DNA from: Botryococcus braunii
Lineage: Eukaryota > Chlorophyta > Trebouxiophyceae
Length of the DNA: 64,000 nt
NCBI GenBank assembly: GCA_002005505.1
Contig: KV908612.1
Location: 1-64,000 of the forward strand
Reading direction: 5' to 3'
Shown: positions 1 to 10,200 of the stretch, piece after piece
Numbering within the stretch: position 1 is the stretch's first letter
How the letters are laid out: each line of letters starts with the position of its first letter
The notes under the pieces: model-generated
Database searches by the model: none
Told to the model about the DNA's origin: nothing
The model's input: the letters and a program-made list of their open reading frames with translations, nothing else
Program-made: the position numbers and the translations under genes

Positions 1-423
1 ACACTGCTTGTTACTCGACACACAACAAGAGTGTCGCCGGGCTAAACACCCTCGTGCCGGGTCATACAGATAAACTGCTGTCAGGACATCACATGAACAT
101 GAACAATGGATTAGGAAAGGGTCCAGATAATGTATAATAGAAAGGTGCTACTGCTTAGCTCATCGGACATTGGTAATGCAGACTATCAGTAACTTTGTCG
201 ATAGAGTAGTTTGAATTGCTGAGTGATGAGAGAAAGCAATAAGCATTGTAACACTTGATTGGGACATCAAAAGCACTTCGGGTGTTTGCTACTTTACTGT
301 TGCCAGTCAAGTCACCTCATACACAGTCGACACTGCTTGTTACTCGACACACAACAAGAGTGTCGCCGGGCTAAACACCCTCGTGCCGGGTCATACAGGG
401 AACGCCGAACTCAGAAGTTTACA
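1..423 (+). repeat. LTR-C1, 3' part of a Copia-C LTR
   Basis: The window opens inside an LTR of the family that starts TGTTATAATAG (start not in the window). What remains is the end of its first internal unit (ending CATACAG before GTAAAC near 72), a spacer, the whole second unit (about 255-401, ending CATACAG before GGAACG), and an LTR end of the AGAAGTTTACA type. The sequence after 423 is the middle of another LTR of the same family (LTR-C2), so LTR-C1 seems to have inserted there. The left TSD is outside the window, so solo LTR versus full element cannot be decided. It is noncoding; short open frames here are chance. Confidence 0.75.
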
Positions 424-1379
424 ATTAGGAAAGGGTCTAGATAATGTGTATTAAGAAAGTGCTAATGTTTTAGCTCATCGGACATTGGTAATGCAGACTA
501 TCGGTAGTTACGTAGATGGAGTAGTTTGAATTACTGAGTGATGAGAGAGAGTGTTATAATAGTAAAAGAGCATGAGTGACTTTCCCTCAGAAGAGTAATA
601 GTGGCCTGTTTTTCCCTGAGGGATCACAGAGAACAATTGATAGGTTGAGTAATGAATGGCAGAACTCTAGAGTTCTGCCATAATTGATCTAGACTAATTC
701 CACTTAGATTAGGGAGAATGAGGTAATTCTACGCGGTCCTGCTAGAAGGATATATGCAGCCGGCATGAAGGGCTAGGCACTTGTTTGGGACTGAAAGAGC
801 ACTCCGGGTGCTTATCTCTGATCAGTTGCCTCAAGTGTCTATTCACAGTCGGACTCTGCTGGCTTCTCGACACACAGCAAGAGATCCGACCGAGCTAAAC
901 ACCCTTCGTGCCGGGACATACAGGTAAAGTGCAGTAATATGATGTGACACTCATGAACGGTTGATTAGGAAGAGGTCTAGATAAGAGTATTAGAAGATTG
1001 CTAATGCTTGGCTCATCGAACGACGGTAATGCGAACTATCTGCCGATGTATGGAATAGGTAGTTTGAATTCCTGAGTAGTGAGAGAAAGCAAGAAGCAAT
1101 GTAATGACTTGTTTGGGACTGCAAGAGCACTCCGGGTGCTTATCTCTGATCAGTTGCCTCAAGTGTCTATTCACAGTCGGACTCTGCTTGCTTCTCGACA
1201 CACAGCAAGAGATCCGACCGAGCTAAACACCCTTCGTGCCGGGACATACAGGAAACGCCGAGCTCAGAATTGTACAGAGAGCAATAAGCATTGTAAGACT
1301 TGATTGGGACTACAAAAGCACTTCGGGTGTTTGTCTCTTAACTGTTGCCAGTCAAGTCACCTCACACACAGTCGCCACT
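424..1379 (+). repeat. LTR-C2, split by two insertions
   Basis: Copia-C type LTR in pieces. 424-551 is the spacer between the two units. 1277-1379 is the start of the second unit (ACTTGATTGGGAC, then CACTTCGGGTG). The rest continues at 12212-12302 after the E1 insertion. Between the first two pieces lies solo LTR-C3 (552-1276) with a GAGAG target duplication. E1 inserted at 1380 with target CCACT. It is therefore one of the oldest layers on the left side. Confidence 0.75.
552..1276 (+). mobile_element. solo LTR-C3 (725 bp) with TSD GAGAG
   Basis: Starts TGTTATAATAG and ends TTGTACA. It is flanked by GAGAG at 547-551 and 1277-1281, with no internal element sequence, so it is a solo LTR left by LTR-LTR recombination. 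It has two near-identical units: 779-923, ending CATACAG before GTAAAGTG, and 1107-1251, ending CATACAG before GAAACGCC. A TATATG motif lies about 28 nt before the first unit. Both units share variants not seen in other copies (CACTCCGGGTGC, TCAAGTGTC), so they have been homogenised with each other. A short inverted repeat AGAACTCTAGAGTTCT lies upstream in the presumed U3. Confidence 0.88.
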
Positions 1380-2073
1380 TGTTGAGTTCTGAACATTATT
1401 ATTGAATGCCTTGTGCTTTAAGTGATCTTCATGTGTGCACTATTAGGATATGGGTCCATTGAGAACATAAGGTACCTTGAGACACGGCAGATTCTGGACG
1501 TTTTCGAACATAAGGTACAATCCTATCTAGATCACACGTTTGTCGGATGAACTCTTAAGGCTGCCCCACCGGAGTGAATACCAACTGGTTGTGAAAGATG
1601 CTGGGCATCACCAGATGCTAGTCTTGTCCGACAGTTGTGTGTGGCACTCAGCAGACAGTCGTACGGACTGTAGCTGGAGTAACTTCGTCTATTGACGACC
1701 TGTCTGCTTTGTACAGGTACGGTGCGGCAGTGTGTGTTGTATCATTGTTGCTATTGTGAGAGTGAACAAGCTTAGTGTACCCTGTAGTCACTCAAACAGA
1801 TAAGGGACAGTGACTTCAGGGAGTATAGGCATGTACTTGAACGTAGCCGTCTAGAGCCTTATCTAGTGATTGCTTGATCGGTGCTTGTGTACAAGATAAT
1901 GATGTAACGGAACTGGTTGTGAAAGATGCTGGGCATCACCAGATGCTAGTCTTGTCCGACAGTTGTGTGTGGCACTCAGCAGACAGTCGTACGGACTGTA
2001 GCTGGAGTAACTTCGTCTATTGACGACCTGTCTGCTTTGTACAGGGAAAGCCGATTGCCCATAACCTTTCACA
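1380..2073 (+). repeat. E1 5' LTR with duplicated unit and intron-like signals
   Basis: 694-bp LTR, TGTTGAG...TTTCACA. It contains CATAAGGTAC twice (1465-1478 and 1508-1520) in the presumed U3. Then comes a TCTTAAG motif about 30 nt before a 134-nt unit (1583-1716), a 194-nt spacer, and an identical unit (1911-2044). The first unit is followed by GTACGG, a plausible 5' splice donor after ACAG. The second ends CTGTCTGCTTTGTACAG before G, a good 3' splice acceptor. The unit can fold with AGCAGACAG pairing CTGTCTGCT. By analogy the unit start is the likely transcription start. Confidence 0.9.
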
Positions 2074-2105
2074 GGTTATGGGCCCACGCCCTTCCAGCTG
2101 AGCCA
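2057..2105 (+). promoter_or_regulatory. E1 primer-binding site (half initiator tRNA type) and mirrored LTR end
   Basis: Directly after the LTR is GGTTATGGGCCCAC (2074-2087). This is complementary to the anticodon arm of initiator-Met tRNA, not to its 3' end. The following bases to about 2105 keep partial complementarity to the D arm. This is the priming mode known from Drosophila copia, which uses a 5' half of tRNA-iMet. The LTR's last bases contain GCCCATAACC (2057-2066), the exact inverse of GGTTATGGGC (2074-2083), with a 7-nt loop. The RNA could therefore hide its own primer site. The tRNA comparison is from memory. Confidence 0.8.
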
Positions 2106-2172
2106 AGTAAAAGCAGGAGTGAAGGTCGTCTACGGATGGGTCAGACGTAAGCGTCAACAAAGGAGCTCGAGC

Positions 2173-2256
2173 ATGGCGCAGCGGCGCAAGGGAACTCGAG
2201 TGTACCAGGACCATTATCTTACTCACAGTTTACCTTTCTGGGAAATTCATAATTGA
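2173..2256 (+). CDS. 27-codon leader ORF, possible ORF1 relic of Copia-A
   Basis: Short ATG-initiated frame (MAQRRKGTR...WEIHN) between the primer site and gag. The same ORF lies at the equivalent place in E2 (13537-13620) and E3 (45807-45890). Around its end the DNA resembles part of Copia-B ORF1 (ACTGTTTGGGAAATCTCAT against CTTTCTGGGAAATTCAT), giving PFWEI against TVWEI. It may be a decayed or shortened equivalent of the 174-residue Copia-B ORF1. It may equally be an untranslated leader with a chance frame. No function can be assigned. Confidence 0.35.
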   Translation: MAQRRKGTRVYQDHYLTHSLPFWEIHN

Positions 2257-2463
2257 AGTTTTAGCTGTGCTTTATCATTCATAGACGTTGTCTAGAAGCA
2301 CTGAGTGAGTCGGGCCGGACTCCGGCGCAAACTTCTGAGGGGAACATATCTGCTACTACTGTGCAAGACTGGCTGCTAAATTTCCATGACATGGAGGGAA
2401 TTGTAGGGTATTGCTGCATTCCAGAAGTTTATGAGTAAGTTTGGCTGGTGAAGTGACAATAGT

Positions 2464-5400
2464 ATGACAAAAAGGGGCAAAGAAAAGGAAAGTAGCAGTG
2501 AAACAGCAATGTCTCAACCTGGAGAAGTCAGTGGGGCCACTCCAGGGCAGTCTATGACCGGGACACAATCAGCCACTGCAGAACCAAAGGTGGAGATTGA
2601 CAAGGCAGCCTACATCCCCAATACCTCTAATCCAAAGATGACTGTCATGCTTGATGATGGAGGGCGCAATTTTGAATTTTGGTATGAAAATTTGGAGGCG
2701 TGCGCAAACACCAAGGGGGTCAGAGCGGCTTTGGAGAGGCCAATGCCAGGGTCGGTGGAGAACTCAGCCATCAAGCAGTGGCTGATCCAGTCAGTTCCAG
2801 TCATCTGGCATTCTCAGATCTCATGCCACAAAGCAGCGTTCGACTTCATCGCGTGGGTGAAGAACAGTCACACTGGAGGGAGCAACCAAGACATCAACCT
2901 TGAGTGGTACAAGGAAATGGAGCAGGGCATCAAGACAGGGGAGACACTCAAGGTCTACCTCTACAGAATGATGGATCTGGCTACAAGTCTCAGAAACAAC
3001 GCGTTCATCCTCTTGGACCACAATGTTGGGGAGCTGATGGTGAAGGGCCTCCCTCCTGTGCTGAGGCTCGAGTCCCTGGAGGTTATGGCAACCGACAAGC
3101 CGCCATTGGAGCTGATTCAAAGAATCCTGCGCGCCGCAGCCAGCCGTGGGTACAAGGACCCACCTGCAGAGGGAACACCTCAGGCCATGGCAGCTGCAGC
3201 AGTGGCTGGTCCCTCTGGGGGGGTAGCTGGAGCGTCATCAAGCGCTGGAGCTGCACCAGGAGTGGGAGCAGTACCGGGAGTTGGAGCAGCACTACCAGCA
3301 AACGAACAGCCTCCCGCTGGCCCCTCTGCAACGACTTTTGGTGGCAGGGGGCGTGGACCTGGCAGGGCAAGAAGGCCCAGAGAGGAGCTTACATGCCACT
3401 TCTGCAAGGCAAAGGGCCACTTCATGACTGACTGCGGACCGCTCAGGCAGCTGCAGGCTCTGCATCAAAACATGCAAGCGGCAAGCGTTGGGCCTGCAGC
3501 TTACTGGGGCCAGGGAGGCCCACAGTCGTCTCCTCAAGCCTGGTGGGACCATGGATCTGGCCGGGGTGGCCCGCCTTCATCCGCTTCCAGCCCTGGACCT
3601 CCTTCAGCATATAACTATCCAACAAGTCAACACACGTTTCCGGGGTGGCATTTACCACCTCCACCCCCTCCTTCTGGTGAGGCGATGTTTATCTCTCTCA
3701 ATGTGCTTGCCCCAACTTCGCATGGAGCTAGCAGCACATCTTGGTTAATAGATAGTGGTGCCTCTGTGCATATAGTCAATGATCTCTCATTGCTCCATAA
3801 TCCAGTTATGCATAGACAGCCTCTTCCTCTGCACTTGGCAACCTCAGACGCCAAGGGAGGAATCATTGCATCTGGGTCTGTATGCCTTGTGAATGCAAGG
3901 CACGAAGTATTCTGGCTACACAATGTGCAGTGTGTTCCTTCTGCGCATACCAACCTCATTTCAGTCACTGGTGCAATTCAGGATGGAGCATCTTTCCTGA
4001 CTGACACTGCAGGTGGTTACACAGCCATGAAGGGACCTGAAGGGTGGTGTGGAGATATCACCCGCGCACGAGGTCTGTTTTTTTTGGAGTTTGTTAGTCC
4101 TATCAGAGGGCAGCAAGTTGGCTGCAGACATATTGATCACATGGCTGAGGCGTCTCATCTTAGGAAAGGACACGTGTGTAGCGAGAGATCTCTGTGGCAT
4201 GCTAGGTTAGGTCATCCTGGTGCCAGCAGCATGCAGAGGTTCTCCAAGGAAGATCTGGTTACAGGAATCAATATCTCCCTTGCTCCCTGCTCTGAGTGCC
4301 CCAAGCACTGTGAATCGTGTATACAAGGGAAACACTCCAGACCTCCTTTCCCGGTATCTTCCAGGCCTGCACATCACCCACTCGATAGAGTCCATGTGGA
4401 TACTGTGGGTCCCATATCACCTCCTGCCATCACAGGTGAACGATATTGGGTCACTGTAGTGGATGAAAGTTCACACCAAGTTGCCTCCCTGCCTGTGAAG
4501 TCAAAGGATTGCATCCCAAAGGCTGTGATAGACCTGCTCCGTTTTTGGCAGACCCAACGAGGCACGGTTGTGAAGTGTGTGAGGACTGACAGGGGTTCAG
4601 AGTTCCTGAACCAGCAATTCAAAGAGTTTTGTGCTCAGCAGGGCACTAAGATGGAGTCCTCAGCGCCCTACACGCCTCAGCAGAATGGGGTGGCGGAGAG
4701 GATGAATAGGACCCTGAAGGAGCGAACAAGGACTCTGTTGGTCCATGCTGCAGCAGACCCCTCCCTTTGGAAGGAGGCGCTTGAGACAGCTACCCTCCTC
4801 TACAATGTGGGTCCTACTTCAGGCAGGTCCCTGACCCCCATGGAATTATTCTTTGGTGTCAAACCTGATGTGTCTGTGCTGCGCACGTTTGGCTGTGTAG
4901 CCCATGTGCACATTCCCAGTGGCCAAAGGTCTGTTTTTGGGCCCAAGACCATCCCTGGGATGTTTACTGGTTATTGTCCCCAGTCTAAAGCGTATCGTGT
5001 GTACGTGGGGAATGGAGTGTGGAAGGAGAGTAGGGACGTCAGCTTTATCGAGCACTTGAGGGGGGCTGAGAGAGTGGGTCTATCAAAGGTCCAGCCTGGG
5101 TCTGTCTATGATTCTAGGATATCACCCCCCCTTGGCAGTGAGAATCTGGCAACGCCTCAAGCAATTCCCTCTGCTGCTCCACCCACGTTCTGGGATGAGG
5201 AGGATGACCATGGAGTGGAGACGCTTTCCACTGGGGCTCCTGGGACCTTTGGACTTTGTGCTGGGGATCAGTCTGGAGACGGGACCACAGCAGCACATGA
5301 CCAAGGAAACCCCACCAGCCTGGATTCTACTGTTGGGACCCCAGAATCATCTCAGCACTCGTGGTCGGTGCTTGAGCATATGCAGAATCTGGCCAGGGGG

Positions 5401-6392
5401 GGTGTAGAAACTCAATCCCAGGTAGAAAAAATGCAGAAGGTACAAGAGGGGTTGCGAATGCAGGGGAAGTCACAAATTCCCCTTCCTCCAGGGACCACCC
5501 TTACAAGGGAGCAGCGTTATGTACAGCGCGTGGCTAGGAGAGAGCATTCTGACATCCCATTGCATGCCCCTGACCCAGGTCAGGCAATTGTGAGTGAGCC
5601 AAACATGGTTGGTCTCCCTGATATGCAGGGGCAGGTTGAGACAGTCGAGGCTATGTTCGGTGCAGATGTAAGAGATGAGAGCAGTGGGTTAGACATGCCA
5701 GCAGTAGGGGAAGCTGGTGCCCAATCCCAGTCACTGGCTAGTCATGCTTATGGTGTGCAGGCTGACATTGTAGGCGCAGCTCAGGCAAGTCTGGGTAGTG
5801 TGCCCAAGTGTGAGTCCAGGAGAGAGAGAGAGCTGCTGCTCCCCTCTGCATTGCGGAAGGTGCGAGAATGTAAGGGTGCTGCACATGAGTCCAGTAGTCA
5901 AGGAGAGAGAGAGAGACTTGAGAAGGAATCAGATAATCCCGGCAGTACTGCCCAGTCCCAGCATAAGGTACATAATGTACCTTATTCTGGCAACCAGGGA
6001 GAGAGAGAGAGAGAAGGGAACAGCATCAGTAAGGCTGACAGCCCTGCTGCACCACAGCATAAGGTACAGAGTGTACCTTCTGTCACGTTGGGAAAAGTTC
6101 ACGTGCCCTCAAACTTGAGGGAAGCCCAGCGCTCACCTCAGTGGGAGTTTTGGCAGCAGGCAATGCAAGAGGAGATGGAGTCTTTAGACACCCATGAGGT
6201 TATGCAGTATGTGGAAAGACCCCATGGGCAGAAAGTTATCCCTGTTCATTGGATTTTTTCTACAAAAAACGATGCACATGGGAATGTCACTCGGTTTAAA
6301 GCAAGATTGGTTGCCCAGGGTTGCAGACAGATTCCTGGTATAGATGTTGGTGAGGTTTTTGCACCTACCAGCAGCTATGGTGCTAGGAGAGC
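2464..6392 (+). pseudogene. E1 gag-pol, 5' part (gag, protease, integrase, start of RT)
   Basis: Open from ATG 2464 up to the G3 insertion. Approximate residues: UBN2-like Gag 1-250; Ala/Gly/Pro-rich linker; CCHC zinc knuckle CHFCKAKGHFMTDC at 311; aspartic protease motif DSGAS at 430; GAG-pre-integrase with H-H-C-C from about 577; integrase catalytic core with D in VHVDTVGP (~645), D in RTDRGSEF (~707) and E in NGVAERMNRT (~745). A long low-complexity region (about 860-1230) with (GA)n runs and palindromic GTAC motifs follows. Then the start of RT (VIPVHWIF...FKARLVAQG) before G3 cuts in with target AGAGC. The polyprotein would package RNA, mature itself, reverse-transcribe and integrate. 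It is one uninterrupted frame up to G3. The 3' part is at 10201-11492. Confidence 0.93.
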
Positions 6393-6843
6393 TTTAACGA
6401 AGTGAGACGTGTAACTAAGATTTATAACAAGCTAAGCAAGGGTATCAGGCAAGGGTGACACCGAAGGTAGAAATCGAAGTTCCAATCCGTTACAAGTTCG
6501 CAGCCCTCCTCACGCAGGTCGTCCGAGTCTCCAAAGAACAATATATAATGAACAATGAAGAGAATGCTAGATGTCTCACTCGTAGCAGCAAAACCCAAAG
6601 ACAATGATAACCACCCGAGTTCCTAGTCCACCTATGCGCGGATCCGGCTACGTCGTCCCTCTACGAGATGCTCTCGCGAGCATAGCGATATGGATGACGA
6701 GAGGAGACCCACTAGGATATTACAGTCATTTTCCTACACACAAGGACAACGAGATCTACTCGTATCCCAAAGGGCACGAAGAAACATGAACTACGCGCAC
6801 ATCCTACGTGAGACGCGTCGCGCTGACGCGGCACCTCACTACA
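6393..6843 (-). repeat. G3 3' LTR
   Basis: 451-bp LTR in minus orientation, immediately followed (plus strand, 6844 on) by TACTCCCCCCCTTATT. That is the polypurine tract AATAAGGGGGGGAGTA on the element strand. It matches the LTRs of G1, G2 and G4. In plus orientation it reads TTTAACGAAG...CTCACTACA. The partner LTR at about 9819-10200 has lost its first ~70 bp (plus-strand view). Confidence 0.92.
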
Positions 6844-7022
6844 TACTCCCCCCCTTATTCCTGTGCGTCCCCGCGCAGAAGGCAGAGCGCAACAACAAAC
6901 AGACAAGACAAACAAAGGAACAAGACCTTCCAACATGCGGAGACTCAGACTTAGACCTACGGGCAACCCGCCTCCCGTGTTGCCAGACCCCAGCCGAATG
7001 CTGCGTATCGGGGTCCCCACCA

Positions 7023-7480
7023 TAATGCAATAAGAACAAGGATCAGGCATGACTAACAGAACAAAAGACAAAACACTGAAAGAAAAACGAAAGTCCACAT
7101 GATGAACAGCCAAAATGAGACACAAGGGCAGAGCTAAAAGTCCAGATGTCCAAAAGTCCAGAGTCCAAGGGGAGTCCAATTTCCACATATAGTCCAGTAT
7201 TACGCCAGTATTGCACCATATTGATCAGGTGTGGTAGTGAAGTGAAAAGGCCATACACCTAATGTGCACAAAAATCTATCCAGGTAAGGGACCCATGGTC
7301 AACCCTACCGGGTAAGGCAGCCTTACCCTAGCCTATCCAAAGTCCATATGGCCATACAGAGAGACCCCTCCAAGGAGGGCCAACCGGTCGACGGGACCCT
7401 AAGGGTGGACCCTAGGAGTCGTGCCCTTGGGAGGCAATGGCGGGAGCCCGTGACTCTCTCTGTATTCTTCCACTTTCTTG
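7023..7480 (-). other. G3 3' noncoding region absent from G2/G4
   Basis: About 450 bp between the purine-tract side and the pol remnant. It is shared with G1 (17062-17519) but missing from G2 and G4, where the sequence goes from GGATCAGGCATGACTA straight to the pol end. It has repeated short words (AGTCCA, GTCCAAAAGTCCAGAGTCC) and no convincing ORF. Its presence only in the chromodomain-deleted copies marks a Gypsy subfamily. Confidence 0.6.
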
Positions 7481-9600
7481 TGGCAACAACGCGTGACCTG
7501 TGCAAGTTATTTCCAGCTATCCTCATTTGGCTCGTTCGGATCGTACAGAGTGCGGCCGCGTTCGCCAGTGAGTGGCTTGTGATCCACAATGCCACCACAC
7601 CCGGGATCCACGATACATCCACACCCATGTCCTTAACAATTGTGCTAGAGTATAAGCATCAGCATTCATTGTTGTAGCAGCAAAATGAGCACACTTGTTA
7701 AGCCTATCCACGACAAATCAAATAGCATCATTTCCACTTGGGGTCTGTGGGAGGTTGCTAATAAAGTCCATAGACACACTTTGCCACTTCCTTGCTGGTA
7801 TTTGTAAGGGGTGAAGAAGACCAGCAGGCAAAGTATTCCGAGCCTCGACTCGTTGACAAGAGTCACAATGAGCAACATAGGCTTTGACATCCTCATACAT
7901 TCCCGGCCAATACCATTCCCTTGTGACAAGCTCGTACATGCGAGTTACTCCAGGGTGACCAACATGAGGTGGATCATGTAAAGCTTCCAAAATTTCACGT
8001 CGTAGGTTCTCCACGACAAGTTCCCCATCTTTCCTTTCCTCAAACAATGCAGGAACATATTTCCGTCCATTCCTCTCCCAAAAGCCTCCCTTTAGACTAA
8101 CCTTCCTTCTATTCGCACGCGCTGCCAACCACGGATCGTATGTGTAAGCCTTCTCAAGTTTGCCAAGTAGGGATTCGTACCCATCGGTCTCGCGGGTAAG
8201 CTCACTCGGGCTGGCCAACCCGATTTGCTCCATCGTGCCGAGGGAGCTTGGGGTCTCGTGAGCGGGCCCCGGGAGTGTGACCTTGGGGACCTTGCGGACC
8301 CGAGCTGTGAGGGTACCCTCGACATCCCGGCTGGAGGGGGTGAGGGAGTCCGGACTGGTGCGCCGACGCTTGCGCCGGAGGGCAGCCCCGGCCACAGCAG
8401 CCCCATTGTCCCTCCCCCCAGGTCCAGGGTGTTGAGTGAAGTGACACCTGGAGAGCGGATCCGCAATGTTGGTCTTGCCCGGTTCCCATACCCATTCAAT
8501 CTCAAACTCCTGCAGGCGCTCGGCCCACCGAGCCCTCCGAGGACTAAGCCCCACCTGTTGACCCAAGAAGGTGTTGCACTTGTGATCCGTCACCACCGTT
8601 ACTGGCTTACCTAACAAATAACATCTCCATTCCGTGAGAGCATACACTACAGCCAATAACTCCCGTTCCGTGGCACTGTAGTTCCTCTCGCTTGCTCCCA
8701 ACTTTTTACTGAAATACGCACAAACCTTCCCATCTTGAAATAGCACAGCTCCCACGCCGTAATTGCATGCATCGCACACTACCGTAAATGGCCGACGTAC
8801 GTCCGGGAGTGTTAAGATAGGGGCACTTACCAAAGCTTCCTTTATGTTGTCAAATGCTTCCTGTTGTTCCTGTCCCCACTTCCAAGGTGCTTTTGCCCCA
8901 GAGAGAGCTGTCAATGGGGTTGCCAGGATACTGTACTTCTGAATAAACTTTCGAAAGTAATTAGACAACCCAAGAAACCTCCTAACTTCCGTTACGTTTG
9001 TGGGCGTAGGCCACTCCTGCACCACCTTGACTTTATCCATATCCACTTCCAACCCATTTTCCCCAATGATGTGTCCCAAGTATTTCAATTGTTTCTCAAA
9101 GAAAGAGCATTTGACAAGTTTTGCCAGGAGTTGATGTTCGCGTAGACGGGTGAAAACTCTGTCCAACTGCAGAAGGTGTTCCTCTTCCGTTTTGCTATAA
9201 ATGAGCACATCATCCAAGTATACAACCACAAAGCCTTCCCTTATAAAGTCGTGAAAAACCTCATTCATAAGCCGTTGAAATGTCGCGGGCGCGTTGGTCA
9301 AACCAAAGGGAAGTACAAGAAATTCGTACAAGCCAAAAGGGGTCCTGAAGGCAGTTTTAGGCACATCCTCCTTGCGAAGTCGCACTTGATGGTACCCAGA
9401 CAACAAGTCCAAGCTCGAAAACACCTTGGCTCCCTTAAGCCTATCCAACAGATCGTCAATTCTGGGGAGAGGGTACCGGTACTACTGGGGGGTTTTGTGA
9501 CGACGGGGGTGTCGTCCATAGATTTGTCGGTGTCCGCCAAGTCGGCCTCACTTGAGGCGTCCTCCCCGGTGATGTCCACCAGTTCAGCCTGCTCTTCCTT
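7481..9600 (-). pseudogene. G3 pol remnant (RT, RNase H, partial integrase)
   Basis: Minus-strand pol with an open stretch 7718-9448 (576 codons). It starts inside RT (MDRLKGAKVFSSLDLLSGYHQ) and carries the active-site YLDD, an RNase H domain (VCDACNYGVGAVLF, TDHKCN), the integrase zinc-binding H-H-C-C (HVGHPG...HCDSCQ) and the first integrase Asp (SMDFI). Downstream the integrase core is fused out of frame to a chromodomain scrap; about 730 bp seen in G4 are missing. Upstream, protease and gag are reduced to fragments (9480-9820). The same integrase/chromodomain deletion is in G1, so it predates both insertions. Confidence 0.88.
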
Positions 9601-10200
9601 TGCAAGTAGTCCCGCTTGGCCTGACATTGCCATTGCTCGTGACCAAAGTTTTTGCAGAAATAACACTGGCGCTCGGAGGGGACGCTTGTCCGAGAATCTA
9701 ACTTCCCACCAACGGTGTGTCCGACGGCTCCAAGCACAGGCCCCTGGGTGAATCCCGGAAAGTATGCCGGCGTGCTTGTTGGAGTCCTCTTCACAACGTT
9801 GAGAACCTTCCTTCCTTCCGAAGGTAGAAATCGAAGTTCCAATCCGTTACAAGTTCGCAGCCCTCCTCACGCAGGTCGTCCGAGTCTCCAAAGAACAATA
9901 TATAATGAACAATGAAGAGAATGCTAGATGTCTCACTCGTAGCAGCAAAACCCAAAGACAATGATAACCACCCGAGTTCCTAGTCCACCTATGCGCGGAT
10001 CCGGCTACGTCGTCCCTCTACGAGATGCTCTCGCGAGCATAGCGATATGGATGACGAGAGGAGACCCACTAGGATATTACAGTCATTTTCCTACACACAA
10101 GGACAACGAGATCTACTCGTATCCCAAAGGGCACGAAGAAACATGAACTACGCGCACATCCTACGTGAGACGCGTCGCGCTGACGCGGCACCTCACTACA

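Larger units (their letters stand above)
6393..10200 (-). mobile_element. Gypsy G3, internally deleted Ty3/Gypsy inserted in E1 pol
   Basis: Minus-strand Gypsy flanked by AGAGC (6388-6392 and 10201-10205). The complete 3' LTR is 6393-6843. The 5' LTR is truncated (about 9819-10200). Its reading-strand LTR starts TGTAGTGAG and ends TTCGTTAAA. Compared with intact G4 it lacks most of gag, parts of protease and RT, the primer site, and the integrase C-terminus with the chromodomain. Three deletion junctions on the right fall at short repeats: TACC near 9474, GCCTGCTC near 9590, and CC near 9819. Such junctions suggest template switching or end-joining. It is non-autonomous and probably immobile now. 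Confidence 0.92.

Noticed and set aside
1583..2045. Regularly spaced identical repeats resembling a CRISPR array
   Set aside because: Only two long units per LTR, 134-148 nt, in a eukaryotic transposon; no short repeat-spacer series and no cas genes.
6604..6789. Small ORFs recurring inside each Gypsy LTR
   Set aside because: They are LTR sequence, occur only because the LTR is repeated, and differ by frameshift between copies.
8225..8614. Plus-strand 129-codon frame repeated in every Gypsy copy (also 18264, 25408, 54416)
   Set aside because: It is antisense to the GC-rich RNase H-integrase linker of pol; its conservation follows from the sense gene.
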